Below the pieces are notes generated by a model. The model did no database searches. It was not told where the DNA came from and saw only the letters and a program-made list of their open reading frames with translations. Positions 7,836 to 16,718 of a DNA stretch of 50,542 nt are shown here, piece after piece; within the stretch, counting starts at the first letter, position 1; every line of letters starts with the position of its first letter. The stretch is taken from assembly GCA_026393455.1 (NCBI GenBank), contig JAPLAE010000093.1, positions 1 through 50,542 of the forward strand, written 5' to 3'. The stretch is from Actinomycetota bacterium. Its GTDB lineage: Bacteria; Actinomycetota; Acidimicrobiia; Acidimicrobiales; Acidimicrobilacustridaceae. Made by a program: the position numbers and the translations under genes.

Positions 7836-8708
7836 ATGGAGATCAATGCCACCACCATTGAAACAAGCGAACTGACCTACGGGTGCCTCACCGCCGGCGA
7901 ATCAGGCCCGCTTGCCCTTTGCCTCCATGGGTTTCCCGACACCGCTCATGGATGGCGATATCTACTTCCCGCCCTCGCCGATGCCGGCTTTCGAGCCGTC
8001 GCCCCCTTCATGCGGGGTTATGCGCCGACCTCGATTCCGGCCGACGGCCAGTACCACGTGGCCACGCTCGCTCGTGATGCCACCGCACTTCATGAAGCGC
8101 TCGGTGGCGACAGCGATGCCGTCATCATCGGTCACGACTGGGGAGCGCTGGCGACCTACGGCGCTGCGGCCTATGCACCTGAACGCTGGCGGCGCGTTGT
8201 CACCGCTGCTGTTCCGCCCGCCGCTTCGATGGCAACCGCCATGACCAACTACGACCAACTCAAGCGCTCGTGGTACATGTTTTTCTTTCAGGTTGGTCTC
8301 TCTGATTACGTTGTTTCGGCGAACGACCTTGAGTTCATCGATCGACTGTGGGCGGACTGGTCGCCTGGGCACGATGCAACCGTCGACATGGACCACATCC
8401 GTACCTCGATCGGGAGTCGAGAAAATCTCGCGGCCGCACTCGGCTACTACCGCGCAACATGGGGAACCGAACCAGTGTCGGCTGCGTATCAAGACATCCA
8501 GGATGTGCTCGGTTCGCCACCCCCGCAACCAACGCTCTACATCCACGGTCGCAACGACGGTTGCGTTGGCGTGGAGTTCGCAGAGACCGCTGCCGCAGGA
8601 TTGAGCCCCGGCTCGAGTGCGACAATCATTGAAGGAGCCGGACACTTCACTCAGGTGGAGAAACCCGAAGAATTCAATCGTCTGGTCTTGGATTTCATTC
8701 AGTCTTAA
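7836..8708 (+). CDS. Alpha/beta hydrolase, epoxide-hydrolase-like
   Basis: 290 residues, full length for the family. HGFPD (31-35) gives the oxyanion hole, D101 in IGHDWGA is the nucleophile, D241 in HGRNDGC is the likely acid and H270 in EGAGHFTQ the base. An Asp nucleophile in GHDWG marks the epoxide hydrolase / haloalkane dehalogenase group rather than an esterase (Ser). The substrate is unknown. It is a single-gene unit with a probable leaderless promoter; its stop is only 3 bp from the convergent mutY stop. Confidence 0.85.
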   Translation: MEINATTIETSELTYGCLTAGESGPLALCLHGFPDTAHGWRYLLPALADAGFRAVAPFMRGYAPTSIPADGQYHVATLARDATALHEALGGDSDAVIIGHDWGALATYGAAAYAPERWRRVVTAAVPPAASMATAMTNYDQLKRSWYMFFFQVGLSDYVVSANDLEFIDRLWADWSPGHDATVDMDHIRTSIGSRENLAAALGYYRATWGTEPVSAAYQDIQDVLGSPPPQPTLYIHGRNDGCVGVEFAETAAAGLSPGSSATIIEGAGHFTQVEKPEEFNRLVLDFIQS

Positions 8709-8711
8709 GAG

Positions 8712-9593
8712 TCACGGCAAGGCGAGAGCGCCGTGGTTGCGTTCAACCGCCAATCCATCACGGACCAGAGAATCGGCAGCACGCAGCGCATCAGATGTGC
8801 CGCCGTCTCGATCGTTCCAACCGCACGCGTCTTGAAACTGTTCGGGAGAAACCTCGACGCCAGTTCTCAAAACATCAAGCAATCGCGCGCGACCTTCGCG
8901 AAACGACCCAACGAATTTCGATTGCCCTTTGCTGACTGCAGCCGAACCGATCGCAGGATCTGGCTCAACAGAACCTCCGACAAACCACGAACACGTCGAT
9001 GCGGTTGGACAGACTTCACAATTAGGAGAGCGCTTCGTACAGACAAGCGCCCCCAGATCGAGCAACCCCTGATTCCACGACCACCCCATGCCAACGGGTA
9101 CGACATTGTCGGCGAAGGTTTGGGCGACGCGTGCAGTAAGCCGCTCGCCTCGCTGTCGAGCAAGGATGCGGCCGACGTTGGTGTCTACGACCGCTACGTC
9201 TTGTTCATAGGCGAACGCCAATACCGCGCGAGCGGTGTACGGACCCAGTCCCGGCAACGCGAGTAGCGCGTCGAGCTCATACGGAATCACTCCATCATGA
9301 TTCTCGACTAAGGCCACGGCCGTTCGATGAAGATTCACGGCTCGTCGGTTGTAGCCAAGCCCGGCCCACTCGGTGACGACATCGCCAATGGGAGCGCGTG
9401 CACATGCGGTGACAGTTGGAAAACGTTCAAGGAATTGATGCCACCGAAGAATGACTCGCGAAACTTGCGTCTGCTGGAGCATCAGTTCCGAGACAAGCAC
9501 GGCCCATGGATCGCGAGTCTGCCTCCACGGCAATTCGTCCCGTCGACCTGCCGACCACACGAGTACCGCCTCGACATCAGGCACTCCGAGCAT
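8712..9593 (-). CDS. mutY: A/G-specific adenine DNA glycosylase MutY
   Basis: 293 residues. Catalytic E36 lies in SELMLQQTQV, the helix-hairpin-helix is LPGLGPYTA (113-121), and catalytic D137 is in VVDTNVG. The [4Fe-4S] ligands are C185, C192, C195 and C201 in the C-x6-C-x2-C-x5-C pattern. MutY removes adenine paired with 8-oxoguanine. The C-terminal MutT-like 8-oxoG recognition domain is short, as in other actinobacterial MutY proteins. It starts 3 nt after the stop of the MaoC gene and is apparently co-transcribed with it. Confidence 0.95.
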   Translation of the reverse strand: MLGVPDVEAVLVWSAGRRDELPWRQTRDPWAVLVSELMLQQTQVSRVILRWHQFLERFPTVTACARAPIGDVVTEWAGLGYNRRAVNLHRTAVALVENHDGVIPYELDALLALPGLGPYTARAVLAFAYEQDVAVVDTNVGRILARQRGERLTARVAQTFADNVVPVGMGWSWNQGLLDLGALVCTKRSPNCEVCPTASTCSWFVGGSVEPDPAIGSAAVSKGQSKFVGSFREGRARLLDVLRTGVEVSPEQFQDACGWNDRDGGTSDALRAADSLVRDGLAVERNHGALALP

Positions 9594-9596
9594 TGA

Positions 9597-10112
9597 TCAG
9601 TCTTCGGTGAAAACGTCTTCGCCGTATGGAAGTCCACGCTGCGGAGCGAACTCGCGCTTCCACACCATGACTCGGCGGCGAAATTCGCAGACCTCTTCGG
9701 AACGCTGATTAATACCTTTGGTCTCGACAGTCACAATGCCGCGCTTGCCATCGGAAGTTTCCTTTTTGGCTAGAACCTTGGTAACGGCATAAATCGTGTC
9801 GCCATGAAATGTCGGCTTGGCATGTTTCAGTGATTCCACTTCGAGGTTGGCGATTGCCGCCCCGCTTACATCAGGGACGCTCATGCCCAGGACAAGCGAA
9901 TACACGAGATTGCCGACGACAAGCGGTTGGCCCATCGGCGACTCGTTCTCGGCGAACCAGTTATTGGTATGCGTTGGGTGGTGATTCATGGTGATCATGC
10001 AGAAAAGGTGGTCGTCGGCTTCGGTAATGGTCTTCCCTGGCCAATGGCGATAGACGTCGCCCACCTCGAAGTCTTCAAAGTGGCGGCCGAATGGACGATC
10101 ATGAACAGTCAC
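9597..10112 (-). CDS. mch: MaoC-family hydratase, probable mesaconyl-CoA hydratase
   Basis: 171 residues with a single hot-dog MaoC domain: FEDFEVGDVYRHWPG, then ITEADDHLF and MNHHPTHTNNWFAE, and GNLVYSLVLGMSVPDVSG, ending with HGDTIYAVTKV. I recall very similar sequence in Streptomyces MeaC, the MaoC protein next to ccr/meaA in the ethylmalonyl-CoA pathway, which hydrates mesaconyl-C1-CoA to beta-methylmalyl-CoA. The Rhodobacter enzyme is about twice as long, so this is the short actinobacterial form. The GTG start has AGGAGA seven nt upstream. The methylsuccinyl-CoA dehydrogenase-like and malyl-CoA lyase-like genes nearby support the role. The next gene downstream, 3 nt away, is mutY. Confidence 0.8.
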   Translation of the reverse strand: MTVHDRPFGRHFEDFEVGDVYRHWPGKTITEADDHLFCMITMNHHPTHTNNWFAENESPMGQPLVVGNLVYSLVLGMSVPDVSGAAIANLEVESLKHAKPTFHGDTIYAVTKVLAKKETSDGKRGIVTVETKGINQRSEEVCEFRRRVMVWKREFAPQRGLPYGEDVFTED

Positions 10113-10142
10113 AACAACTCTCCTCTGCAGATGTCAACGATG

Positions 10143-10148
10143 AGCCTA
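10143..10148 (-). promoter_or_regulatory. Candidate -10 box (TAGGCT), mch-mutY
   Basis: TAGGCT on the minus strand lies 30 nt before the GTG of the MaoC gene and leaves a short leader that contains the AGGAGA ribosome site. The hexamer is the same as before oleA. Confidence 0.35.
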
Positions 10149-10162
10149 GGAGTTTCCGAAGG

Positions 10163-10168
10163 TAGATT
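10163..10168 (+). promoter_or_regulatory. Candidate -10 box (TAGATT), amidohydrolase
   Basis: TAGATT lies 22 nt before the ATG at 10191. The leader contains an AGGGGGA Shine-Dalgarno, so this gene would be leadered, unlike many others here. Confidence 0.35.
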
Positions 10169-10190
10169 CGACCCAGACACAGGGGGAACC

Positions 10191-11876
10191 ATGAACGATC
10201 TACTGATCACAGGCGGCACAGTCGTCGACGGCACAGGCGCACCGACCTTTACTGCTGATGTTCGAGTCCAAGGCGGCGTCATCACCGAGGTAGGGCCAAA
10301 CCTCGAGCCTCGAGGCGAAACGATCATCGATGCGACGGGTTGTCTCGTTGCCCCTGGGATCATCGACACCCATACCCACCTCGATGGCGCGATGTGGTGG
10401 AACCCTGAGCTCGATCCCCTGCCCGCATACGGAAACACCTCAATGGTGTTTGGCAATTGCGGAAACTCGATTGCTCCGCTCAAAGGCGAACAACGCGACG
10501 AAATAGTCGACCTCCTGTGTTTCCTTGAAGACCTTCCCCTGAAGGCGTTCGAACAAGAGATTCCTTGGTCGTGGCAGTCATGGCCCGAGTACATGGACGC
10601 GCTTCGCACACAGCCAACCGCGGTTCATGTCGCCGGATACCTCGGACATCTCGCGTTGCGCACCTGGGTCATGGGAGCCGATGCGTGGTCGCGCTCTGCG
10701 ACCACTGATGAAATTGCCGAGATGTGCGCGGTCCTCGACGAAGGCCTCGCCGCAGGTGCTCTCGGGTTGAGCATCAATCACTTCGACAAAGATCGCTCCC
10801 TCCGTCTCGTTCCTGGCTTTTTCGCCGAGGACGAGGAATTTCTCGCCCTCTTCCGCGTCGTCGCTCTCCACAAGCCCGCAACGGTTCAGATGATCACTCG
10901 CTTTAATGACACCGAGTTATCAATTGTCGATGCCAAACGTTTCGGCGCCATCGTTCGCGAAAGCGGCGTGCGCGCTCAGTACACCGGTATTCCTTTCAAC
11001 GAGCGTGATGCAGATCGCCAAACGGAATGGTGGGAACTTCACGAACAACTGAACGCTGATGGTGCCGACATGTGGCCAATGGTGAACTGCAAACCACTGG
11101 CGCCATTTTTCGGATTTGAAAGTTCACTCGTCTTCCAACGCGTGCCTGCGTGGAACGAAGTCATCAACGGTCCGACCGATGTGAAACTTTCGACATTGGC
11201 CGACCCCACGTGGCGCGACAAGGCTCGCACCGACTGGGATAACCGAACCCGATCAAGTCTTTCGAGAATCGATCGACCTCACGAGATGATTCTGACTATC
11301 TCTGAAACTGGGGTCGGTCCACTCGGAATCTCGCTACAGGATCTCGCCGATCAAACAGGACTACATGTTTCCGACGCGCTTGCCGATTGGGTTGTCGCCA
11401 ATGGTCTTGCCTCCCAGATGATGGGTATCCCAGAACGATTGAGCGAACGCGACGTTGTGCGAGCCATTCGTGACCCGCACACAGTGTTCAACATCAACGA
11501 CAGCGGCGCCCACCTTCAACTCTTCTCAGCGGCGGGTGAACACCTCTACATACTCACCCATTACGTCCGCGACGCTGGGCTCATCAGCATCGAAGAAGCG
11601 ATCCATGTCCTCACTGGCCGCACGGCCGAATTCTTTGGTCTCACCGACCGCGGCGTAATTGCTGAGGGAAAGATCGCTGATCTCGTGGTGTTTCGTCTTG
11701 AAGACCTTGAGCTTCGGGCCGAGGAACGCGCCTACGACGTTCCGCATGGGACTTGGCGCTTCACTCGCGCTCCTGCGGGTTTCCGCGCCACCATCGCTGG
11801 GGGCGTTCCCACGTGGATCAATGGCGCTTCGACCGGTGCTCATCCCGGACAGGTTCTTCAACCCATCAAACACTGA
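10191..11876 (+). CDS. N-acyl-D-amino-acid deacylase-like amidohydrolase
   Basis: 561 residues of the amidohydrolase superfamily (D-aminoacylase / AmidoHydrolase 3 group). The N-terminal beta-sandwich LLITGGTVVDGTGAP is followed by the metal motif IIDTHTHLDG (58-66, H61 and H63), then LGLSINHFDKDR, and a C-terminal INDSGAHLQL with the conserved Asp/His, ending in an EGKIADLVVF strand. It hydrolyses an amide or cyclic amide; N-acyl-D-amino acids are the family-typical substrate but the actual one is unknown. The start at ATG 10191 was chosen for the AGGGGGA site 6 nt upstream; longer in-frame sequence overlaps the divergent MaoC gene. A monooxygenase and a cupin follow on the same strand. Confidence 0.8.
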   Translation: MNDLLITGGTVVDGTGAPTFTADVRVQGGVITEVGPNLEPRGETIIDATGCLVAPGIIDTHTHLDGAMWWNPELDPLPAYGNTSMVFGNCGNSIAPLKGEQRDEIVDLLCFLEDLPLKAFEQEIPWSWQSWPEYMDALRTQPTAVHVAGYLGHLALRTWVMGADAWSRSATTDEIAEMCAVLDEGLAAGALGLSINHFDKDRSLRLVPGFFAEDEEFLALFRVVALHKPATVQMITRFNDTELSIVDAKRFGAIVRESGVRAQYTGIPFNERDADRQTEWWELHEQLNADGADMWPMVNCKPLAPFFGFESSLVFQRVPAWNEVINGPTDVKLSTLADPTWRDKARTDWDNRTRSSLSRIDRPHEMILTISETGVGPLGISLQDLADQTGLHVSDALADWVVANGLASQMMGIPERLSERDVVRAIRDPHTVFNINDSGAHLQLFSAAGEHLYILTHYVRDAGLISIEEAIHVLTGRTAEFFGLTDRGVIAEGKIADLVVFRLEDLELRAEERAYDVPHGTWRFTRAPAGFRATIAGGVPTWINGASTGAHPGQVLQPIKH

Positions 11877-11882
11877 TTCCAC

Positions 11883-11888
11883 TACCCT
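11883..11888 (+). promoter_or_regulatory. Candidate -10 box (TACCCT), monooxygenase-cupin
   Basis: TACCCT in the 30 bp gap leaves an 18 nt region before the ATG at 11907 that includes a GGGGGTGG ribosome site. It would give the monooxygenase-cupin pair its own promoter inside the block. Confidence 0.3.
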
Positions 11889-11906
11889 CACCTCTGGGGG
11901 TGGATC

Positions 11907-13727
11907 ATGAGCGAATCTTCATCATTAGACGTCGATCGATTACGAGCTCGGTATAGCGCCGAACGCGAACGCCGACTCCGATCCGATGGCATCGACCAGT
12001 ACCTCGAGACATCTGGAAGTTTCAAGAGCTACGTGCGCGATCCATGGGCCGAGGAAATCATTGAGCGCGATCCCCTCTTCGACGAGGTCGATGTTGCGCT
12101 CGTTGGCGCAGGGTTTGGCGGGCTCCTCACCGGAGCGCGTCTTCGCGAACTCGGCGTAGACAAGATCAGACTCATCGACAAAGCCGCCGACGTCGGCGGA
12201 ACCTGGTATTGGAATCGGTACCCCGGCGTGGCTTGCGATGTTGAGTCCTACATCTACATGCCATTGCTTGAAGAAACCGGCTACATGCCGAAAGAGAAAT
12301 ACAGCAAAGGCGACGAGATCTTCGAGCATTGCCAACGAATCGCCACGAAGTTCGATCTCTACCGCCATGCACTGTTTCAAACGGAAATTTCCGACATGCG
12401 ATGGGATGAAGACGGTGACCGCTGGGTCATCACCACCAACCGTGGCGACTGTTTCAAAGCAAAGTTCGTTTCCCTCGCCACCGGACATCTTCAGAAACCA
12501 AAACTTCCTGGAATCCCCGGCGTTGAATCGTTCAAGGGACACACCTTCCACACGAGTCGGTGGGATTTCGCCTACACCAGCGGAGATTCTCACGGCGGCC
12601 TTTCAGGGTTGGCTGACAAACGAGTCGGAATCATCGGAACCGGAGCAACCGCTGTTCAATGCATCCCCCACCTCGGTCGAGATTCACAGGAACTCTTGGT
12701 TTTTCAACGAACGCCATCGTCAGTCGATGTACGTGCCAATCGAGAAACGGATTCAACTTGGGTTGATTCACTCACACCAGGATGGCAACGAGAACGGATC
12801 GAGAACTTTCAGATCCTCACCGCCGGAGGAATCGTCGAACATGACCTTGTCGATGATGCATGGACAAGCATCACCAAGAAACTCCTCGCCATGCGTCTCA
12901 ACAACACCTCAGGCCTAAGCCCTGAAGAACTCGCCAAAACCATGGAGATCGCAGATTTCACCAAGATGGAAGAGGTCCGGGCACGAGTCGATGAACTCGT
13001 CGACGACGCAGCCACCGCCGAAGCATTGAAACCTTGGTACCGACAGTTCTGCAAACGTCCTTGCTTTCACGACGAATACCTGCAGAGCTTTAATCGAGAC
13101 AACGTCAGGCTCGTCGACACCGAAGGGAAAGGTGTTGAGCGAATCACCGAAACCGGAGTTGTGGTCAACGGCGTCGAACACGAACTCGACTGCTTGATCT
13201 ACAGCACCGGCTTCGAAGTAGGTACCGACTACGCCCACCGCACTGGCTTCGAGATCTACGGGCGAACTGGCGAGAGCCTCAGCGAAGCTTGGGAAGACGG
13301 AGTGCGCACGTATCACGGACTCCTTCTGAACGGATTCCCGAACCTGTTCATGCAGTCGATCGCCCAAGCAGGATTCACCGTGAACTTCCCGTACTTGATT
13401 GAGATCCAGGCAACACATTCGGCATGGTTGATCAACGAGGCACTCACTCACCAACTCGGCCCGATCGAACCCACCGAAGAGGCTGAAGCCGCTTGGGTGG
13501 AAACCATCGTGCTCCGCAATCAGGGCTCAGCCGAAAGTTCCGCCAATTGCACTCCCGGCTACTACAACAAAGAAGGCATGCCTGACGATCGATCCCGTCA
13601 ATCAGGTATGTACTTTGGCGCCCCCACTGAATACGGAGACATCCTGCGTGAATGGCGCGAAAGTGGAACACTCACTGGAACGACCCAGCAAAGAGAGGGC
13701 GAACGCCATGCTCAACGGAACCTTTGA
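11907..13727 (+). CDS. Flavin-containing (Baeyer-Villiger type) monooxygenase
   Basis: 606 residues. The first Rossmann FAD motif GAGFGG is at 67-72, followed by GGTWYWNRYPGVACD (97-111), typical of Baeyer-Villiger enzymes. The BVMO fingerprint FxGxxxHTxxW(D/P) is FKGHTFHTSRWD (209-220), and the second, NADPH-binding, loop GTGATA is at 244-249. Such enzymes insert oxygen next to a ketone using NADPH and O2. The length, with an N-terminal extension of about 60 residues, suits the cyclododecanone/steroid-type BVMOs; the substrate is not known. Its last 20 nt overlap the start of the cupin gene. Confidence 0.9.
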   Translation: MSESSSLDVDRLRARYSAERERRLRSDGIDQYLETSGSFKSYVRDPWAEEIIERDPLFDEVDVALVGAGFGGLLTGARLRELGVDKIRLIDKAADVGGTWYWNRYPGVACDVESYIYMPLLEETGYMPKEKYSKGDEIFEHCQRIATKFDLYRHALFQTEISDMRWDEDGDRWVITTNRGDCFKAKFVSLATGHLQKPKLPGIPGVESFKGHTFHTSRWDFAYTSGDSHGGLSGLADKRVGIIGTGATAVQCIPHLGRDSQELLVFQRTPSSVDVRANRETDSTWVDSLTPGWQRERIENFQILTAGGIVEHDLVDDAWTSITKKLLAMRLNNTSGLSPEELAKTMEIADFTKMEEVRARVDELVDDAATAEALKPWYRQFCKRPCFHDEYLQSFNRDNVRLVDTEGKGVERITETGVVVNGVEHELDCLIYSTGFEVGTDYAHRTGFEIYGRTGESLSEAWEDGVRTYHGLLLNGFPNLFMQSIAQAGFTVNFPYLIEIQATHSAWLINEALTHQLGPIEPTEEAEAAWVETIVLRNQGSAESSANCTPGYYNKEGMPDDRSRQSGMYFGAPTEYGDILREWRESGTLTGTTQQREGERHAQRNL

Positions 13728-14169
13728 TCCTTCCCGCTACAAGTGGCGCAGCGTTTCAATTGACGGTGGCCCTCACAAGATCAATCACGACTACACAATC
13801 TTGGGTCATGACCTCGACGCCGGAACGCTCGACATGGTCGTGCGTTGGAGCGCCGATGGCGGCCACTGCCCCATTCATCGCCACACAGCAACAACCACAG
13901 TGATTGTGCTCGAGGGCGAACAGCACCTTTGGGACATCGACAAAGGTGGAGTCGTTGGCGACCATCGCATGCGCAAGGCAGGCGATTACGCGCTCACCGG
14001 CGCAGAATCGCTGCCCCACCTTGAGCGCGGTGGTGACAATGGTGGAGTGGTCTTCTTCGGTGCCCACTCACCGACGGGTCTGCTTTATGAGATCGTCGAC
14101 GAAGACCTCAACGTGGTTTCCAATGTCACGATGGAATCGATTTTGGCCGACTTCGCAGCCAACACCTGA
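13708..14169 (+). CDS. Cupin-domain protein
   Basis: 153 residues. A single cupin core is visible: HCPIHRHTATTTVIVLEGE (52-70) with the HxH pair, and a second motif AGDYALTGAESLPHLE. It probably binds a divalent metal; the reaction is unknown, and it might act on the product of the monooxygenase or be an auxiliary protein. The ATG at 13708 was chosen because an AGAGAGG site lies 8 nt upstream; this start is inside the end of the monooxygenase gene (20 nt overlap), a sign of coupled expression. Confidence 0.75.
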   Translation: MLNGTFDPSRYKWRSVSIDGGPHKINHDYTILGHDLDAGTLDMVVRWSADGGHCPIHRHTATTTVIVLEGEQHLWDIDKGGVVGDHRMRKAGDYALTGAESLPHLERGGDNGGVVFFGAHSPTGLLYEIVDEDLNVVSNVTMESILADFAANT

Positions 14170-14200
14170 CTCCGATCGGACCACCGATGTGACCGGACGG

Positions 14201-14206
14201 TAACCT
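14201..14206 (+). promoter_or_regulatory. Candidate -10 box (TAACCT), mcd
   Basis: TAACCT is followed by 6 nt and the ATG at 14213 with no ribosome site between, consistent with leaderless mRNA. Confidence 0.5.
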
Positions 14207-14212
14207 TCATCC

Positions 14213-15817
14213 ATGACCGCTCCGGACCTCACAACTGCCGCTTCCGTCATCGAGACCGCCCACGGGGTAGTCGACGCTGGCATTCGCCATATCGCCGCCA
14301 ACGGAGGCCCTGATGCCAATCAGGTTGTGGCCTACGACGTTGCGCACGCAGCGTCGGCGGTAGAGACCGGGCGAGCGATGCTCGTGTACGGCACCAAGGG
14401 CGAACTTGAAGCGAAATTGGCCTGCGCCTTCGTTGCCGATGCCATTGGTGAACTCCTTCCCAAAGTCTTCGGTCGTGAAGCCGAGTGGAACATCGCTCCC
14501 GGCACACTCGACAGCACGCGTGACTTCGTCGCCACTTACCGTTCACCAGAGTTCCTTGCATCGCTGGCCGACACTCCCGGACCGCGCCACCTCGAGAGCG
14601 ATTTCGAAATGGTGCAGGACACGTTCCGACGATTCGCGAACGAAAAGATCGCACCCGTCGCAGAGCACATCCATCGAGAAAACTTAGATATCCCCGAAGA
14701 CCTCATTCAGGGTCTGGCCGAACTTGGTGGCTTCGGCCTCTCGGTTCCGGTGGAATACGACGGTTACAGCGAAGGCGGCGAAAGCGAATACATGGGAATG
14801 GTCGTGGCCACCGAAGAACTCGCCAAGGTCTCGCTTGGCGCTGGTGGTTCGCTCATTACCCGTCCAGAAATCCTCACTCGCGCTCTTCTTGCTGGTGGCA
14901 CCGAGGAACAACGACGCGAATGGCTTCCGAAGTTGGCATCGGCCGAGGTCATGGCTGCCGTTGCAGTGACGGAACCCGATTACGGCTCCGACGTTGCTGG
15001 CGTTAAGGCCACCGCCACTCCGACCAATGGCGGATGGCTTATCAATGGCGTGAAGACCTGGTGCACATTCGGTGCGCGCGCCGATGCGCTCATGTTGCTG
15101 GCCCGGACCAACACCGATAAGTCGCTCACCCACAAAGCACTCACAATGTTTGTCGTGCCGAAACCCCGAGGCGAAGGCCACGGTTTCGCATTCGTGCAGG
15201 ACGCTGGTGTTGATGGTGGCGCTCCTGGTGGCGGAAAGATGGAGGGTCGAGCAATCGACACAATCGGCTACCGCGGCATGCACTCCTACGAAATCGCGTT
15301 CGACAACTGGTTTGTTTCCGAAGCAAATCAAGTTGGTGGCGATGAAGGTCTCGGTAAGGGTTTTTATTACCAGATGGCCGGTTTCGAAAACGGTCGCTTG
15401 CAAACCGCTGCTCGCGCCGTGGGCGTTATGCAGGCCGCTTACGAAGACGCTCACCAGTACGCGCTCGATCGCGTTGTGTTCGGTCAACCCATTGCCGAAT
15501 ATCAATTGACGCAAGCAAAGCTCGGACGCATGGTCGTGCTGACTCAGGCGGCGCGACAGTTCTCCTACGAGGTCGCCAAGCTGATGGCCAATGGCGGAGG
15601 AATTCTTGAAGCCTCAATGGTGAAGGCCTATGTCTGCAAGGCCGCCGAATGGGTGACTCGCGAAGCCATGCAGATCCATGGTGGCTTTGGTTATGCCGAG
15701 GAATACAACGTCAGTCGTTACTTTGTCGATGCACGAGTGCTATCGATCTTCGAAGGCGCCGACGAAACCTTGTGCCTGAAGGTCATCGCTCGCCGCATGC
15801 TCGATGCGGTGAAGTAA
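14213..15817 (+). CDS. mcd: Acyl-CoA dehydrogenase with N-terminal extension, probable (2S)-methylsuccinyl-CoA dehydrogenase
   Basis: 534 residues: an N-terminal extension (about 1-120) precedes a full acyl-CoA dehydrogenase (about 125-534). The ACAD part shows VTEPDYGSDVAG (FAD/substrate region), GYRGMHSYEIAFDNW, RVVFGQPIAEYQ and the catalytic glutamate E514 in FEGADETL, as well as QIHGGFGYAEEY. The size and N-terminal extension match Mcd of the ethylmalonyl-CoA pathway (about 550 residues in Rhodobacter), which oxidises methylsuccinyl-CoA to mesaconyl-CoA. Mesaconyl-CoA hydratase-like and malyl-CoA lyase-like genes lie on either side. A generic ACAD cannot be excluded, but the context favours Mcd. 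A leaderless start is likely. Confidence 0.8.
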   Translation: MTAPDLTTAASVIETAHGVVDAGIRHIAANGGPDANQVVAYDVAHAASAVETGRAMLVYGTKGELEAKLACAFVADAIGELLPKVFGREAEWNIAPGTLDSTRDFVATYRSPEFLASLADTPGPRHLESDFEMVQDTFRRFANEKIAPVAEHIHRENLDIPEDLIQGLAELGGFGLSVPVEYDGYSEGGESEYMGMVVATEELAKVSLGAGGSLITRPEILTRALLAGGTEEQRREWLPKLASAEVMAAVAVTEPDYGSDVAGVKATATPTNGGWLINGVKTWCTFGARADALMLLARTNTDKSLTHKALTMFVVPKPRGEGHGFAFVQDAGVDGGAPGGGKMEGRAIDTIGYRGMHSYEIAFDNWFVSEANQVGGDEGLGKGFYYQMAGFENGRLQTAARAVGVMQAAYEDAHQYALDRVVFGQPIAEYQLTQAKLGRMVVLTQAARQFSYEVAKLMANGGGILEASMVKAYVCKAAEWVTREAMQIHGGFGYAEEYNVSRYFVDARVLSIFEGADETLCLKVIARRMLDAVK

Positions 15818-15834
15818 CCAACAAATCGCAGCCG

Positions 15835-16707
15835 TTAACTAAGCGCAGCGATCGCGTCGGCAACGGCGAGGATGTGTCGCGCAATGTCGACGTGCAGGTT
15901 CTCGATCATTCTTCCGTCGACAGTCACGACACCGCGGCCTTCGGCCTGCGCTTCGTCGAATGCGGCGATCACTTTGCGTGAGTGCTCGATCTCGTCGGCT
16001 GACGGCGCAAAGACCTCATTGCACGGTTCGACCTGACTCGGATGGATAAGCGTCCGGCCGTCGAATCCGAATTGCTTGCCTTGAACACATTCAGCGCGAA
16101 AACCTTCATCGTCTTTGATGTCGTTGTAGACGCCATCGAGGATGACCTTTCCGGCCAAACGGGCGGCCATCAGGCATTTCTGCAATCCGAACAGCAGAGG
16201 GGCCCGACCGGGCACGTGCTCGGCGTATAACTCTTTCGCCAAATCATTGGTGCCCATAACCAGAACTGTGAGTCGATCAGAAGCAGTGGCAATTGACTCT
16301 GCATTCAAGACCGCCACTGGCGTCTCAAGCATCGCCCACAGCTTGGTGCGTGCTGGTGCCCCGGCCGCTTCAAACGCTGCGATGAGTTGAGCAACTTCCT
16401 CGGCAGAATTCACTTTCGGCACAACAATCGCATCGGGCCCAGCAGCGGCGGCCGCAGCGATGTCATCCTCATGCCATTGCGTGCCAATTCCGTTGATGCG
16501 AATCGCAATTTCCTTAGCGCCGTAGTCGCCGCTCGCTGCCGCAGCACAGACCCGGGCTCGCGCCTCGGGCTTAGCGTCAGGGGCAACAGCATCTTCGAGG
16601 TCGAGGATCAACGCGTCGGCGGGAATGCCTTTGGCTTTTTCCAGGGCGCGCTCATTCGCACCAGGCATATAGAGAACAGAACGTCGAGGACGAAGCGCTT
16701 CACTCAT
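15835..16707 (-). CDS. mcl2: HpcH/HpaI (CitE-like) CoA-ester lyase, probable Mcl2-type malyl-CoA thioesterase
   Basis: 290 residues from ATG 16705-16707, which gives the usual N-terminus MSEALRPRRSVLYMPG; a longer in-frame extension would overlap the preceding gene and lacks similarity. Family residues are visible in LILDLEDAVAPDAK, AIRING, VVPKVNSAEEV, WAMLETPVAV, VMGTNDLAKEL and LIHPSQVEPCNEVF. The GTNDLAKEL signature resembles Mcl2, the (3S)-malyl-CoA thioesterase of the ethylmalonyl-CoA pathway, which releases malate. A citrate lyase beta-type lyase is the alternative. It follows mcl1 by 11 nt and is the last gene of the DUF885-eut-mcl operon. Confidence 0.75.
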   Translation of the reverse strand: MSEALRPRRSVLYMPGANERALEKAKGIPADALILDLEDAVAPDAKPEARARVCAAAASGDYGAKEIAIRINGIGTQWHEDDIAAAAAAGPDAIVVPKVNSAEEVAQLIAAFEAAGAPARTKLWAMLETPVAVLNAESIATASDRLTVLVMGTNDLAKELYAEHVPGRAPLLFGLQKCLMAARLAGKVILDGVYNDIKDDEGFRAECVQGKQFGFDGRTLIHPSQVEPCNEVFAPSADEIEHSRKVIAAFDEAQAEGRGVVTVDGRMIENLHVDIARHILAVADAIAALS

Positions 16708-16718
16708 GTCAGAGAACC

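Noticed and set aside
7962-8645. Long open frame antisense to the epoxide-hydrolase-like gene
   Set aside because: No protein motif; the sense frame has a full catalytic triad.
8709-8740. GC-rich hairpin at the convergent hydrolase/mutY ends as a terminator
   Set aside because: The stem lies in the mutY coding end and has no T-run on either side.
14684-15514. 276-codon open frame antisense to the methylsuccinyl-CoA dehydrogenase-like gene
   Set aside because: A by-product of high-GC codon bias; the sense frame has all ACAD motifs.
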